From assembly GCA_903826205.1 (NCBI GenBank), contig CAIKDP010000385.1, positions 1 to 64,000 of the forward strand: DNA of 64,000 nt. Direction: 5' to 3'. The translations under genes were made by a program, and so were the position numbers. The notes beneath the pieces were generated by a model that made no database searches, had not been told where the DNA came from, and saw only the letters and a list, made by a program, of their open reading frames with translations. Shown in pieces: positions 27,597 to 34,816 of the stretch; positions within the stretch are counted from its first letter, which is position 1; the number at the start of each line of letters is the position of its first letter. The stretch is from Akkermansiaceae bacterium (GTDB lineage Bacteria > Verrucomicrobiota > Verrucomicrobiia > Verrucomicrobiales > Akkermansiaceae).

Positions 27597-27652
27597 GCCA
27601 TAGCCGAAGCCGTGTGGCGGGCTCCGCCCTTGCCACCGCACTCCATGCTTCG
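27597..27652 (-). repeat. Intergenic repeat, family C, copy 3
   Basis: On the minus strand it reads ATGGAGTGCGGTGGCAAGG, then a GGGC-GGA-GCCC hairpin, then CACACGGCTTCGGCTA. It is related to the pair at 18144-18370, with compensatory change in the hairpin. The spacer 27311-27664 is occupied mainly by this and family A; I see no gene in it. Confidence 0.65.
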
Positions 27653-27664
27653 ACTTGCCCGCGC

Positions 27665-28378
27665 CTAATCGTTTTCAAAGGCCTTGGTGGCCGGGGGCGC
27701 ATTGGTATCGCCGGCGGAAGGCGCCGAGGCGGAGTCGCCCGCGGGTTCCGAGGTGAGGACGCCGCCGACTTGCAGCGGCGGGGGCAGCAGTTGTGGCAGG
27801 ACTTCCTCCCACCATGCCTGGCGATCCATTTCTGCTTGCATGAGAGTTTGTCGCTGGTCGTCGTTGAGAGCGGCAGTCACATCGGCGGCTGTTGCCGCGG
27901 TTGTTGGGTTGCCGCTGCGGGGATTGCCGGTTTGCATGCCCGGCAACCACGAACCCGACTGTTGTGCCAAGGTCGAGAACACCTTGGACTGTTGGTAGGA
28001 ATCCAGATCCAGCAATCCCGCCAAGCGCTTGAGTTCGTGATTGGCTTCCATTTCCACCTGTGCGGCATGGGCCCGCCATTGGGCTTCTGATAGCACGCGG
28101 TTGCCGTCGGTGGCAGGTGATCCTGTTACTTTCCAACTCGGAATGGGAGCGGTGGCCGGTTTGTTGGTAGCAAGGGCCTGTTCCGCGCTGCGGGAGGCGT
28201 AACCTTTGCGTTGCCCTGCGGAGTCACGCATGGCACCCGAGTGGCTTCGCTCGTTAGCCAGAGCGGCCGTCCTTGCCGCACATTCATCCGGTGTCGCCGC
28301 GGGATGGCGTGAGATCAAAACCCCGGATGCCAGCGCGCTGCCAACGAAAGCGAGGGCGAGCCAGCGGTAAGGTTTCAT
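27665..28378 (-). CDS. Exported or anchored Spy/CnrX-like protein of the ECF operon
   Basis: The 237-residue protein starts with a signal or anchor (WLALAFVGSALASGVLIS). A variable spacer follows, then an alpha-helical segment (AQVEMEANHELKRLAGLLDLDSYQQSKVFSTLAQQS and LNDDQRQTLMQAEMDRQAWW) reminiscent of periplasmic Spy/CpxP/heavy-metal-sensor helices. The C-terminus is Ala/Pro-rich. It is the last gene of a four-gene run headed by an ECF sigma factor, 12 bases after the preceding gene. It is probably a periplasmic sensor or a regulon-linked chaperone. The assignment rests on helix pattern and context. Confidence 0.65.
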   Translation of the reverse strand: MKPYRWLALAFVGSALASGVLISRHPAATPDECAARTAALANERSHSGAMRDSAGQRKGYASRSAEQALATNKPATAPIPSWKVTGSPATDGNRVLSEAQWRAHAAQVEMEANHELKRLAGLLDLDSYQQSKVFSTLAQQSGSWLPGMQTGNPRSGNPTTAATAADVTAALNDDQRQTLMQAEMDRQAWWEEVLPQLLPPPLQVGGVLTSEPAGDSASAPSAGDTNAPPATKAFEND

Positions 28379-28390
28379 TGCGGGCAGGGA

Positions 28391-28849
28391 TTAGTTGGGT
28401 TGTTCGCCAATCACCAATGATGGGTTGGTGCGGACGCTACGGGGGAATTTGCGGATGATCAAGTCTTTTAATTTGGCGCGGCTGGCGGCCAAGCGTCCGA
28501 GTTGCCGCTCGTCCAACGACCCTTGCTTGGCCAGCGAGTCGTGAAACTCCAGAAGGCGCAAATGCATCTGGAACAAGGCCCGTTCCTGGTCGGCGTAAAT
28601 GGCCACCGCCACCGGTTCGAGTTGCTGCCGCACCTTGAGTTCTTGGGAGATGTCGAGGCGCAAGTCCTGGACCAGACCGCGGCTGGCGGCCGCCACCCAC
28701 GCCTCCGGGTTGGCCGAGGTCTCCACTGCGGCAGGCTGCGCAACTGGGTGCGGCCGGGGTGAAGCATGGCGGCCGATACCCACGCCGGAGGCGAAGAGCG
28801 CGAACAGGCTCAAGCCGAGGATCCCGTAACGTTGGATGAAGCGTTTCAC
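28391..28849 (-). CDS. Periplasmic sensor-like protein (CnrX/Spy-like)
   Basis: From the GTG at 28849 the 152-residue protein begins KRFIQRYGILGLSLFALFASGVGIGRH, a membrane anchor or signal. A four-helix-like region follows (LRLDISQELKVRQQLEPVAVAIYADQERALFQMHLRLLEFHDSL, then RAKLKDLIIRKFPRS). The GTGA overlap with the upstream anti-sigma-like gene indicates translational coupling, so I reject the longer ORF-track start at 28984. By layout it resembles CnrX, the periplasmic part of the CnrYXH metal-sensing system. Metal ligands are not evident. Confidence 0.65.
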   Translation of the reverse strand: MKRFIQRYGILGLSLFALFASGVGIGRHASPRPHPVAQPAAVETSANPEAWVAAASRGLVQDLRLDISQELKVRQQLEPVAVAIYADQERALFQMHLRLLEFHDSLAKQGSLDERQLGRLAASRAKLKDLIIRKFPRSVRTNPSLVIGEQPN

Positions 28850-29139
28850 TGGTTTGTTAGGGGAGGGGCGAGAAATGCCGCCGAGGGCGGTTGGATCAGC
28901 AGTGGCGGTTCGCCGTTGCGCGAGACGAAAACCGCCACCAGACCGCACAGCGCAGCGGACCCCAGAGCCGCCCGCAGCGACCACCGACTCCAGCGCCGCA
29001 GTTTTTCCTCACGCTGCAGTGCCCGCCAAGTGGTCACCACGCGCGTGGCGAAGCCGAAGGGCGCGCCGTTGCCTGCCGGGCCGGTTTCGCAGGTGATTCT
29101 GGCGGCGATTGCTTCCCAGGGTGGTGGTGGGTGGGTCAT
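28846..29139 (-). CDS. Small single-pass membrane protein, putative anti-sigma factor
   Basis: This 97-residue protein has a cytoplasmic N-terminal region, a basic stretch (REEKLRRWSRW) and one transmembrane helix at about residues 54-73 (SLRAALGSAALCGLVAVFVS), then a short outer tail. It overlaps the ECF sigma gene by four bases (ATGA) and the next gene by four (GTGA). Size, topology and coupling fit a short anti-sigma factor such as CnrY. No ZAS/HxxxCxxC zinc motif is present. Function is inferred from context. Confidence 0.65.
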   Translation of the reverse strand: MTHPPPPWEAIAARITCETGPAGNGAPFGFATRVVTTWRALQREEKLRRWSRWSLRAALGSAALCGLVAVFVSRNGEPPLLIQPPSAAFLAPPLTNQ

Positions 29140-29738
29140 CGTTTGGCTTTGGCTTCGAGTTGGATAAGGTTGCGGTTGAGTTTATTACGGGCGCGCATGG
29201 CGGTCACCTTGATTTTACTTTCGCCCCAGCCGGTGAGGTCACTGACTTCGCGCACGGATTTTTTTTCCAGATCCATGAGTTGCAGGACCATGCGTTCGCG
29301 CGGGTTGAGGGTGGTCAGGAGTTGATCCACGAGTTCCTTGCCGTCGCCGGTTGGCCCTGCTGGTGCGTCGTGCGGGGTCTGCGCCATGATCGACTCGACA
29401 AACTCGACATCCTCGTCGCTCAGATCGGCGAAGCGCACTTCGGCGCGGACTTTTTGTTTGCGTAGTTGGTCATAGCAGGTGTTGAGCGCGATGCGTGCCA
29501 CCCAGTTAGGGAACGGTTGCAAGCCACGAAAGCCGTCGATGTGGGCGAATACCTTCATAAACACCTCCTGGACAAGATCTTGTTCGTCAGCGCAGCGTGG
29601 CAGGTGGTTGCGCACAATGCGCAGCACCTGGCCGTGCAAAGTCTCGACCAGCTGGCAGGCCGCCGCATCGTCGCCATTTTTTGTTCGTTCGATGACCGCA
29701 TTCCAATCGGGGACATGTTGTGGAGATTCGGGTGTCAC
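29136..29738 (-). CDS. ECF-type RNA polymerase sigma factor
   Basis: The 200-residue protein has sigma region 2 (QVLRIVRNHLPRCADEQDLVQEVFMKVFAHIDGF, with WVARIALNTCYDQLRKQK) and region 4 (LNPRERMVLQLMDLEKKSVREVSDLTGWGESKIKVTAMRARNKL). It starts with GTG. A long Asp/Glu-rich linker separates the two regions. It heads a tightly overlapping operon encoding a small membrane protein and two anchored helical proteins, the usual layout for extracytoplasmic-stress or metal sensing. It probably directs its own operon; the target promoter is unknown. Confidence 0.93.
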   Translation of the reverse strand: MTPESPQHVPDWNAVIERTKNGDDAAACQLVETLHGQVLRIVRNHLPRCADEQDLVQEVFMKVFAHIDGFRGLQPFPNWVARIALNTCYDQLRKQKVRAEVRFADLSDEDVEFVESIMAQTPHDAPAGPTGDGKELVDQLLTTLNPRERMVLQLMDLEKKSVREVSDLTGWGESKIKVTAMRARNKLNRNLIQLEAKAKR

Positions 29739-29802
29739 CCTTGTTGGAGGTTAAGACGTGCCGGAGGTCGTGTCGGTTACAAGTTTTCCTTGCCGGTGGG
29801 GG

Positions 29803-30849
29803 TCACGGGTAGGAGCGCTTCACCCGGTAGAAGCGGGTGGTAGGAATTGTCAGGGTCGGGTCGGTGAAGCTGTGGCTTTGGGTGAGGGTGGCGGTGTGGC
29901 TGGAGCCGGCCAGGTCGGTCTTCCAGGTGCTGCAATCACTGGAGTATTGCACCTGATAGGTATAGCCGGCTTCCTCGTTCCAGCTCAGCTGGGCCGCGCC
30001 GGTGCCGGTCTTGCTCGCCACCAGGGTGGTGGTCGGGGCGTCGGTGCGCACGCTGTAATTGTCAAACAGCATGTAATTGTCGCCGGGCTGGATATAACCG
30101 GTAACGGGCTGGGTGTTGACCACTCCCATCATCACCCGCACCCAGCCTAAATTTTTGGTTTCTGTGCCCGAATAGAACGTCAGGTCTTGGAAAATCGGCA
30201 CATCCGACAAGGTGGCGGTCCAGCGGTTGGTGCGGTAGTTGATGCGGATTTGCAGGGTCTCGAGCGTTTCCGCCAGAAAGGTGAAGTCGGTCAGGACATA
30301 CTGATAGGTGCCGAGGCTGGCATTCCAAGACAGCCGGTAGATGAGTCGGCGGGGGACGTTGGGCGTGACGCTGGTGTCCAGCGTCGAGTTGTCGAATTGG
30401 ATGCCGCCGAGCAAGCCGCCACTTTGGTTGTAGATGCGGAATTCGAAGTTGTCGCGTTTGGAGACCGTCGAGTCCTTGATGCCAAAGACCACGCTGAAGG
30501 TGGCGACCTCCTGGCCCAAGGCGAGCGGGTCGAGGGTGACCGGACGATGGACGTACACGGACTTGCTGGTGCCACCGGTGACGGTGGTGGCGAAGCCGCC
30601 GATGAACGCGGCGTTGCCGATACCCACCACCTTGTGCTCGCTCTCGCTCATGACGCCGTGGAGCTTCCAGCCGGGGTAGACTCCGGTCCATGAGTCGGTG
30701 CCGATGATCGTGTCGTTGCCTGCCGTGAAGTTCTCAAAGCCGGTGAAATAGGCCTCACCCGTGGCGGCGGCCATCGCGCCGGTCGGCCGGAGGACGAGCA
30801 TGGCCAGCAGGGCGAGCAGGCGGCCCACGGTGAAGAAGTGTCTCGGCAT
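29803..30849 (-). CDS. Secreted protein with C-terminal verrucomicrobial-type beta domain
   Basis: A signal peptide (LLALLAMLVLRPTGAMAA) starts at MPRHFFTVGR, 30849. The body (ENFTAGNDTIIGTDSWTGVYPGW, SVYVHRPVTLDPLALGQEVATFSVVFGIKDS) resembles a concanavalin-like beta sandwich. The end (YTYQVQYSSDCSTW, with a final TTRFYRVKRSYP) matches the C-terminal 'Y.V..S.D...W ... F.RV' domain that also ends the giant protein at 34813. It is 348 residues and probably secreted or surface-bound. I cannot assign an activity. Confidence 0.75.
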   Translation of the reverse strand: MPRHFFTVGRLLALLAMLVLRPTGAMAAATGEAYFTGFENFTAGNDTIIGTDSWTGVYPGWKLHGVMSESEHKVVGIGNAAFIGGFATTVTGGTSKSVYVHRPVTLDPLALGQEVATFSVVFGIKDSTVSKRDNFEFRIYNQSGGLLGGIQFDNSTLDTSVTPNVPRRLIYRLSWNASLGTYQYVLTDFTFLAETLETLQIRINYRTNRWTATLSDVPIFQDLTFYSGTETKNLGWVRVMMGVVNTQPVTGYIQPGDNYMLFDNYSVRTDAPTTTLVASKTGTGAAQLSWNEEAGYTYQVQYSSDCSTWKTDLAGSSHTATLTQSHSFTDPTLTIPTTRFYRVKRSYP

Positions 30850-30910
30850 GGCGGGGGTATGTATCGCGTGGTGCCGTGGAATTTGCAAGGGCCTGAATTG
30901 GCAAACGCAA

Positions 30911-30935
30911 AGGTGGCCCGCAACGTGCGGGCCAC
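30911..30935 (-). terminator. Terminator hairpin after the EF-hand gene
   Basis: A perfect 10-bp stem, GGTGGCCCGC / GCGGGCCACC with a 5-base loop, is followed on the minus strand by TTTGCGTTT. It lies 45 bases beyond the EF-hand gene stop. Confidence 0.65.
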
Positions 30936-30979
30936 CTGAATAAGCGTCGGGTCGATGTGTGGAATGTGGAGCCATGAAC

Positions 30980-31972
30980 TCACATGCCACCTTGACCCCC
31001 GGGGCCTGAACCGCCGCCACAGAAAGGTGGCACCAACTCGGGGTGGGCCAGCAGGTAGGCCGCCCACTCTTCCAGACTCAGCCTGCCGTCTTTGTTGGCA
31101 TCAGTCGCGGCGAGGATTTCAGCGAGCGAGAGAATGCCATTGTTATTCGCATCCAATGGCTTGAGCCAAGCCGGCACCGGGCGGTCTGGGTCCGGCAAGG
31201 GCTGCACTTGCGGTGGTGGGTCTTGCTTGGTGCCATCGGTTGGGCAAGTGGGGCGCACCAACTCGGGATGGGCCGTCAGGTAGGCCGCCCACTCGTCGAG
31301 GGTCACCTTGCCATCCGTATTGGCGTCGGCGGCGGCGAGAATTTCGGTGAGTTGGAGAATGCCGTCGCTATTTGTGTCCAAGGGTTTGAGCCAAGCTGGC
31401 ACCGGGGCCCCTGGTAGAGGCAGTCGCGGCACTTGCGTGCGCACCGGCGGTTCCACCGGGGTCATCGCGACAAGGAACTCAGCCAAGCTGATCTTGCCAT
31501 CCAAATTCGTGTCCAGATGGGTGATCATCTCCGCGGCGTGACCGCCGATGTTCGGGATAGCTGCCACTTCGGTGGCGTCCAGGAAGCCGTCGGCGTTGGT
31601 GTCGAGTTCGTTGAAGCGCTTGGTCCGTTCCGCCAGGATGTCTGCGGCGATGGCATCGCGGGCGGCTTGTCTTTCCTCGTCCGAAACGACGCCATCTTTA
31701 TTGGTGTCCAATGGGTCGGTCATGCCGGGGCGGGGCTGCCGGGCCCCCCTGCGCGTCGCCCGTTCATAGGCCTGATGTTCCTCGGTGGAGAGTTGACCGT
31801 CGGGGACTCCATCCTTGCCGGTGACATCAAATTCTTTGGCGAGGCCGTTGAGTTCACCGGTGCCGAAGGCTTGGCGGTTGGGGCCGGTTGGGGTTTGGGC
31901 GTCGACTCTCGCGACGGCGGCGGCGCCGCACATCAGGGCTGCGGTGAGCAAAGTGGAGGTGGTTCTTTTCAT
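30980..31972 (-). CDS. Exported EF-hand calcium-binding protein
   Basis: A signal peptide (LLTAALMCGAAAVARVDAQ) is followed by at least seven EF-hand loops: DTNKDGVVSDEE, DTNADGFLDATE, DTNLDGKISLAE, DTNSDGILQLTE, DANTDGKVTLDE, DANNNGILSLAE and DANKDGRLSLEE. A degenerate one (DVTGKDGVPDGQLSTEE) precedes them. The last two pairs sit in duplicated blocks starting VPAWLKPLD and ending AAYLxAHPELV. The protein (330 aa) ends in a Gly-rich tail. It is predicted to bind calcium outside the inner membrane, as a buffer, switch or structural protein. Confidence 0.9.
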   Translation of the reverse strand: MKRTTSTLLTAALMCGAAAVARVDAQTPTGPNRQAFGTGELNGLAKEFDVTGKDGVPDGQLSTEEHQAYERATRRGARQPRPGMTDPLDTNKDGVVSDEERQAARDAIAADILAERTKRFNELDTNADGFLDATEVAAIPNIGGHAAEMITHLDTNLDGKISLAEFLVAMTPVEPPVRTQVPRLPLPGAPVPAWLKPLDTNSDGILQLTEILAAADANTDGKVTLDEWAAYLTAHPELVRPTCPTDGTKQDPPPQVQPLPDPDRPVPAWLKPLDANNNGILSLAEILAATDANKDGRLSLEEWAAYLLAHPELVPPFCGGGSGPGGQGGM

Positions 31973-32114
31973 GACGGTTTGGATGGGGGTTCTTGCGGGT
32001 GTGGCGAGTCGCCGGGAATCGACAACTCACAGTCACTGGGGTCTTAGACGCGGGTGACAGCCTTCCAGTTACATTTTTCTGCGCCCATTACAAAGGCCAG
32101 CGGTTGAGGCTGTC

Positions 32115-33221
32115 TCACGGTCTGACGACGGATCCTGTCATGGGTACGGGGATGCGCCTGGGGCCGAAAGGCGTGGCGAAGGCGCCGAAACGTCCGGCGA
32201 TCGGCGCGCCACAGCGGGGGCAGTTGCCCTGGGGAGTTAGATCGTAGTGGCTGATATCATACCAATTGCGCACGATGACGGGATGTCGGCAGCCGGGGCA
32301 ATGGGTGGTGCCGCCATCGGTGTCATGTACGTTGCCGGTGTAGACGTAGAACAGGCCGGCATCCAGAGCGAGGCGCCGCGCCTTTGTCAGGGTGGCTGGC
32401 GGGGTGGGTGGTACTCCCGCCATTTTCCACTCCGGGTGAAAGGCGGTGAAGTGCACGGGCACAGCGGGTCCCAGCTCGTGGGCGACCCAGGCGCTGAGGG
32501 CCTTGATTTCGGCATCCGAGTCGTTTTGACCGGGGATGAGGAGGTTGGTGATTTCCAGCCAACACCGGGTGTGGTGATGGACATAGACCAAGGTATCGAG
32601 CACTGGTTGCAGGTGGCCGCCGGTGAGTTTGAAATAGAAGTCTTCGCGGAAGCCCTTGAGGTCGATGTTGGCGGCGTCCATCTTGGCAAAGAATTCGTGA
32701 CACGGCGCGGGGTGGATGTAGCCGGCGGTGACGGCAACGGTTTGGATGCCCCGCGCGTGGCAGGCCGCGGCCGTGTCCAAGGCATATTCAAAAAACACGA
32801 CCGGGTCGTTGTAGGTGAACGCCACGCTCTGGCTGCCGTGGTTCAAGGCGGCTTGGGCAATGTCTTCTGGCGACGCTTCAGCCATGAGCCGGTGCAGGTC
32901 GCGCGATTTGGAAATATCCCAGTTCTGACAAAACTTGCAGGCCAGATTGCAACCGACAGTACCAAAGGACAACACGCTGGACCCCGGGTAATAATGGTTC
33001 AACGGCTTTTTCTCGATCGGGTCGATGCAGAAACCCGAGGAGAGGCCATAGGTGGTGAGCACCATTTGCCCGTCCGCCATCCCTCGCACGAAGCAGGCGC
33101 CGCGCTGGCCATCGTGCAATTTGCAGTTGCGCGGGCACAGGTCGCATTGCAGGCGCTCGTCGTCGAGGCGGTGCCAGTATGTGGCCGGGTGGCGTTCCCG
33201 TATGAGGATGGGTTCATTCAT
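32115..33221 (-). CDS. amrS: AmmeMemoRadiSam system radical SAM enzyme
   Basis: The 368-residue protein has an N-terminal Cys-rich region (CDLCPRNCKLHDGQRGACFVR), the radical SAM cluster motif GCNLACKFCQNWDIS, and TYNDPVVFFEY, ATL and IPGQND segments typical of AmrS. C-terminal zinc-ribbon-like cysteines follow (CPGCRHP, CPRCGAP). AmrS is related to pyruvate formate-lyase activating enzymes and is conserved with Memo and AMMECR1 proteins; the pathway is not resolved. It is the last gene of the Memo-AMMECR1-AmrS run and starts three bases after AMMECR1 ends. Confidence 0.95.
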   Translation of the reverse strand: MNEPILIRERHPATYWHRLDDERLQCDLCPRNCKLHDGQRGACFVRGMADGQMVLTTYGLSSGFCIDPIEKKPLNHYYPGSSVLSFGTVGCNLACKFCQNWDISKSRDLHRLMAEASPEDIAQAALNHGSQSVAFTYNDPVVFFEYALDTAAACHARGIQTVAVTAGYIHPAPCHEFFAKMDAANIDLKGFREDFYFKLTGGHLQPVLDTLVYVHHHTRCWLEITNLLIPGQNDSDAEIKALSAWVAHELGPAVPVHFTAFHPEWKMAGVPPTPPATLTKARRLALDAGLFYVYTGNVHDTDGGTTHCPGCRHPVIVRNWYDISHYDLTPQGNCPRCGAPIAGRFGAFATPFGPRRIPVPMTGSVVRP

Positions 33222-33224
33222 GGC

Positions 33225-33770
33225 TCATTCCTTCCATTTTTCAACCGTATAGCGGTGCAGCCTGACCTCCGGTGACCAGAACGACTGCGGCAAACCGGCC
33301 TTGAGTTTGAGCTGTCCCAAAAACCGCTTAGGTTGCGGCAGTTGCTCCCACACCTGTGGCAGGAAGGTGCTGCGGTGATCGCCACACTCCAACACCACAC
33401 CATCAACTCCTGGATGCAACTGGACCAGCGCGTCGGCCTCGTCTCGGAATTGCATGACTTGCTGCGGAGATAGCAGTGATACCTCCACGCGCGTCGTGGC
33501 CAATTCCGTTAGAAGAAGCGGCGGAAAGCGCGGATCGCGGAAGGCCGCGGCCAGCGCGTTGTCGACCACATCCCGGACCAGCGGTCGATACGCCGTCAAC
33601 GAACCGATGCAGCCGCGCAGTTGGCCATGTTGGGTCAGCGTGACAAAGCTGGCCCCGGGCTTGCGCAGCCAATCCGGCTCGTCGAGCGCTCGGGTGGGTG
33701 CGCCCAAGTGCTGTGCGATGGCGTTGCGCGCAAGGGTGACCAGAACAGGGCCTTTTTCGACATCAGACAT
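33225..33770 (-). CDS. amrA: AMMECR1-domain protein (AmmeMemoRadiSam system protein A)
   Basis: This protein of about 181 residues carries the AMMECR1 hallmark QLRGCIGSLTAYRPLVRDVVDNALAAAFRDPRFPPL, then VEVSLLSP and VDGVVLECGDHRSTFLPQVWEQLP, and ends with LHRYTVEKW. The start is placed at 33770 (MSDVEKGP), overlapping the end of the Memo gene by eight bases. It is the middle gene of the operon. Human AMMECR1 and bacterial relatives share the LRGCIG motif; the function is unsettled, with a nucleotide- or redox-linked role suggested for the system. Confidence 0.94.
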   Translation of the reverse strand: MSDVEKGPVLVTLARNAIAQHLGAPTRALDEPDWLRKPGASFVTLTQHGQLRGCIGSLTAYRPLVRDVVDNALAAAFRDPRFPPLLLTELATTRVEVSLLSPQQVMQFRDEADALVQLHPGVDGVVLECGDHRSTFLPQVWEQLPQPKRFLGQLKLKAGLPQSFWSPEVRLHRYTVEKWKE

Positions 33771-34557
33771 GGGAGGGTTCGGTGAAGGCAAAGGCCCCAT
33801 AGCCCACCACTTGATCACGCGGTCCGGCGGTGTCACCGGAGTTGCGCAGGTCGAGCAGGTGTGCGGCGAGGCCGTGACGTTGGGCGGCGAGCATCAGGCC
33901 ATTGACGGCGGTGCCGCCGCAGGCCTGTTCATGGGACACCGGCGTTTGCAGATGCAGGATGGCGTCGGCGGTCAGGCGGTCCGCCTGCTTGGCACCGGGG
34001 TAGGGCAGGTAGTGCGACAAGTCGGAGCTGATGAGGAGCAACGTTTCCGCGCCGTCCCACAGGGTGTCGAGCACTTCCGCCACGGCCTCGGCGGACGCCT
34101 CGCCAACCACCAGTGGCAGGATTTTGAATTCAGTCAGCATGGTTTGCAGGAAGGGCAGTTGTACTTCCAGCGAGTGTTCCAAGGCGTGCGCCCGTTCGCT
34201 GATCGTTACTTGTGGCAGGTGGACGATTTGCCGGGTGGCGGCCAAGTCGATGGCCACCCGCCCCAGTGGGGTGTCAAACGCATCGGCATCCGGCAGTGCC
34301 AACCCGCGGAAGGCGACCCGATGGGCCGGACCTAACAAAATGACGCGGTGGATTTGCCGGGCCAACGGGGCGAGCAGTGCATAGGCACTGGCGGCCACGG
34401 GGCCCGAGTAGACGTAGCCGGCGTGCGGCGCGATCAGTGCTTTGGGGTGCAGTGCGCCGGGACTGGCCGCGGCCAGCAGGGCACGCACCTCATGCGCGAG
34501 TTGTTCACGATCGGCCGGGTAGAACATCCCGGCAACTGCGGCTGGGCGGGTTTTCAT
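33763..34557 (-). CDS. amrB: Memo-family protein (AmmeMemoRadiSam system protein B)
   Basis: The 264-residue protein shows AVAGMFYPADREQL, ALIAPHAGYVYSGPVAASAY, VILLGPAHR, the EHSLEVQLPFLQ motif and LISSDLSHYLPY, the metal-binding His/Asp positions of Memo proteins (related to ring-opening dioxygenases). A GGGAGA ribosome site precedes the ATG. It is the first gene of the three-gene AmmeMemoRadiSam operon. A family B hairpin pair lies upstream, between this gene and the giant gene. Confidence 0.95.
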   Translation of the reverse strand: MKTRPAAVAGMFYPADREQLAHEVRALLAAASPGALHPKALIAPHAGYVYSGPVAASAYALLAPLARQIHRVILLGPAHRVAFRGLALPDADAFDTPLGRVAIDLAATRQIVHLPQVTISERAHALEHSLEVQLPFLQTMLTEFKILPLVVGEASAEAVAEVLDTLWDGAETLLLISSDLSHYLPYPGAKQADRLTADAILHLQTPVSHEQACGGTAVNGLMLAAQRHGLAAHLLDLRNSGDTAGPRDQVVGYGAFAFTEPSHV

Positions 34558-34724
34558 GGGCCATCTCCCAGTGAGTAGGGTAGTGCCGATGCGGCGCGGG
34601 TCAAGGGGGAGTTGTGCGCGGCGGTGGGGGAGTACGGTAGAGGCGGCCTGTGACGGCCGAAAAGCCCATGTCGCGTCTCAGCCAGTGACGGGTGCGTTGA
34701 CGGGGGGGCTCACTCTTGCTCTTT

Positions 34725-34816
34725 GTAGGCGCGTTGGTGACAACGCGGCGGGGATAAGGGTACAGCTCGCCGGGCAAATCAGCCTTGATCCCCCGCATTC
34801 TAACGAATGCGCCTAC
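34725..34816. repeat. REP-like hairpin pair, family B
   Basis: The left unit, on the plus strand, is GTAGGC-GCGTTG-GTGA-CAACGC-GGCGGGGA. The right unit, on the minus strand, is GTAGGC-GCATTC-GTTA-GAATGC-GGGGG. They face each other about 30 bases apart. Stem changes are compensatory. The TAG of the right unit is the stop codon of the giant gene. The left unit is almost identical to the copy at 22393. Confidence 0.85.
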
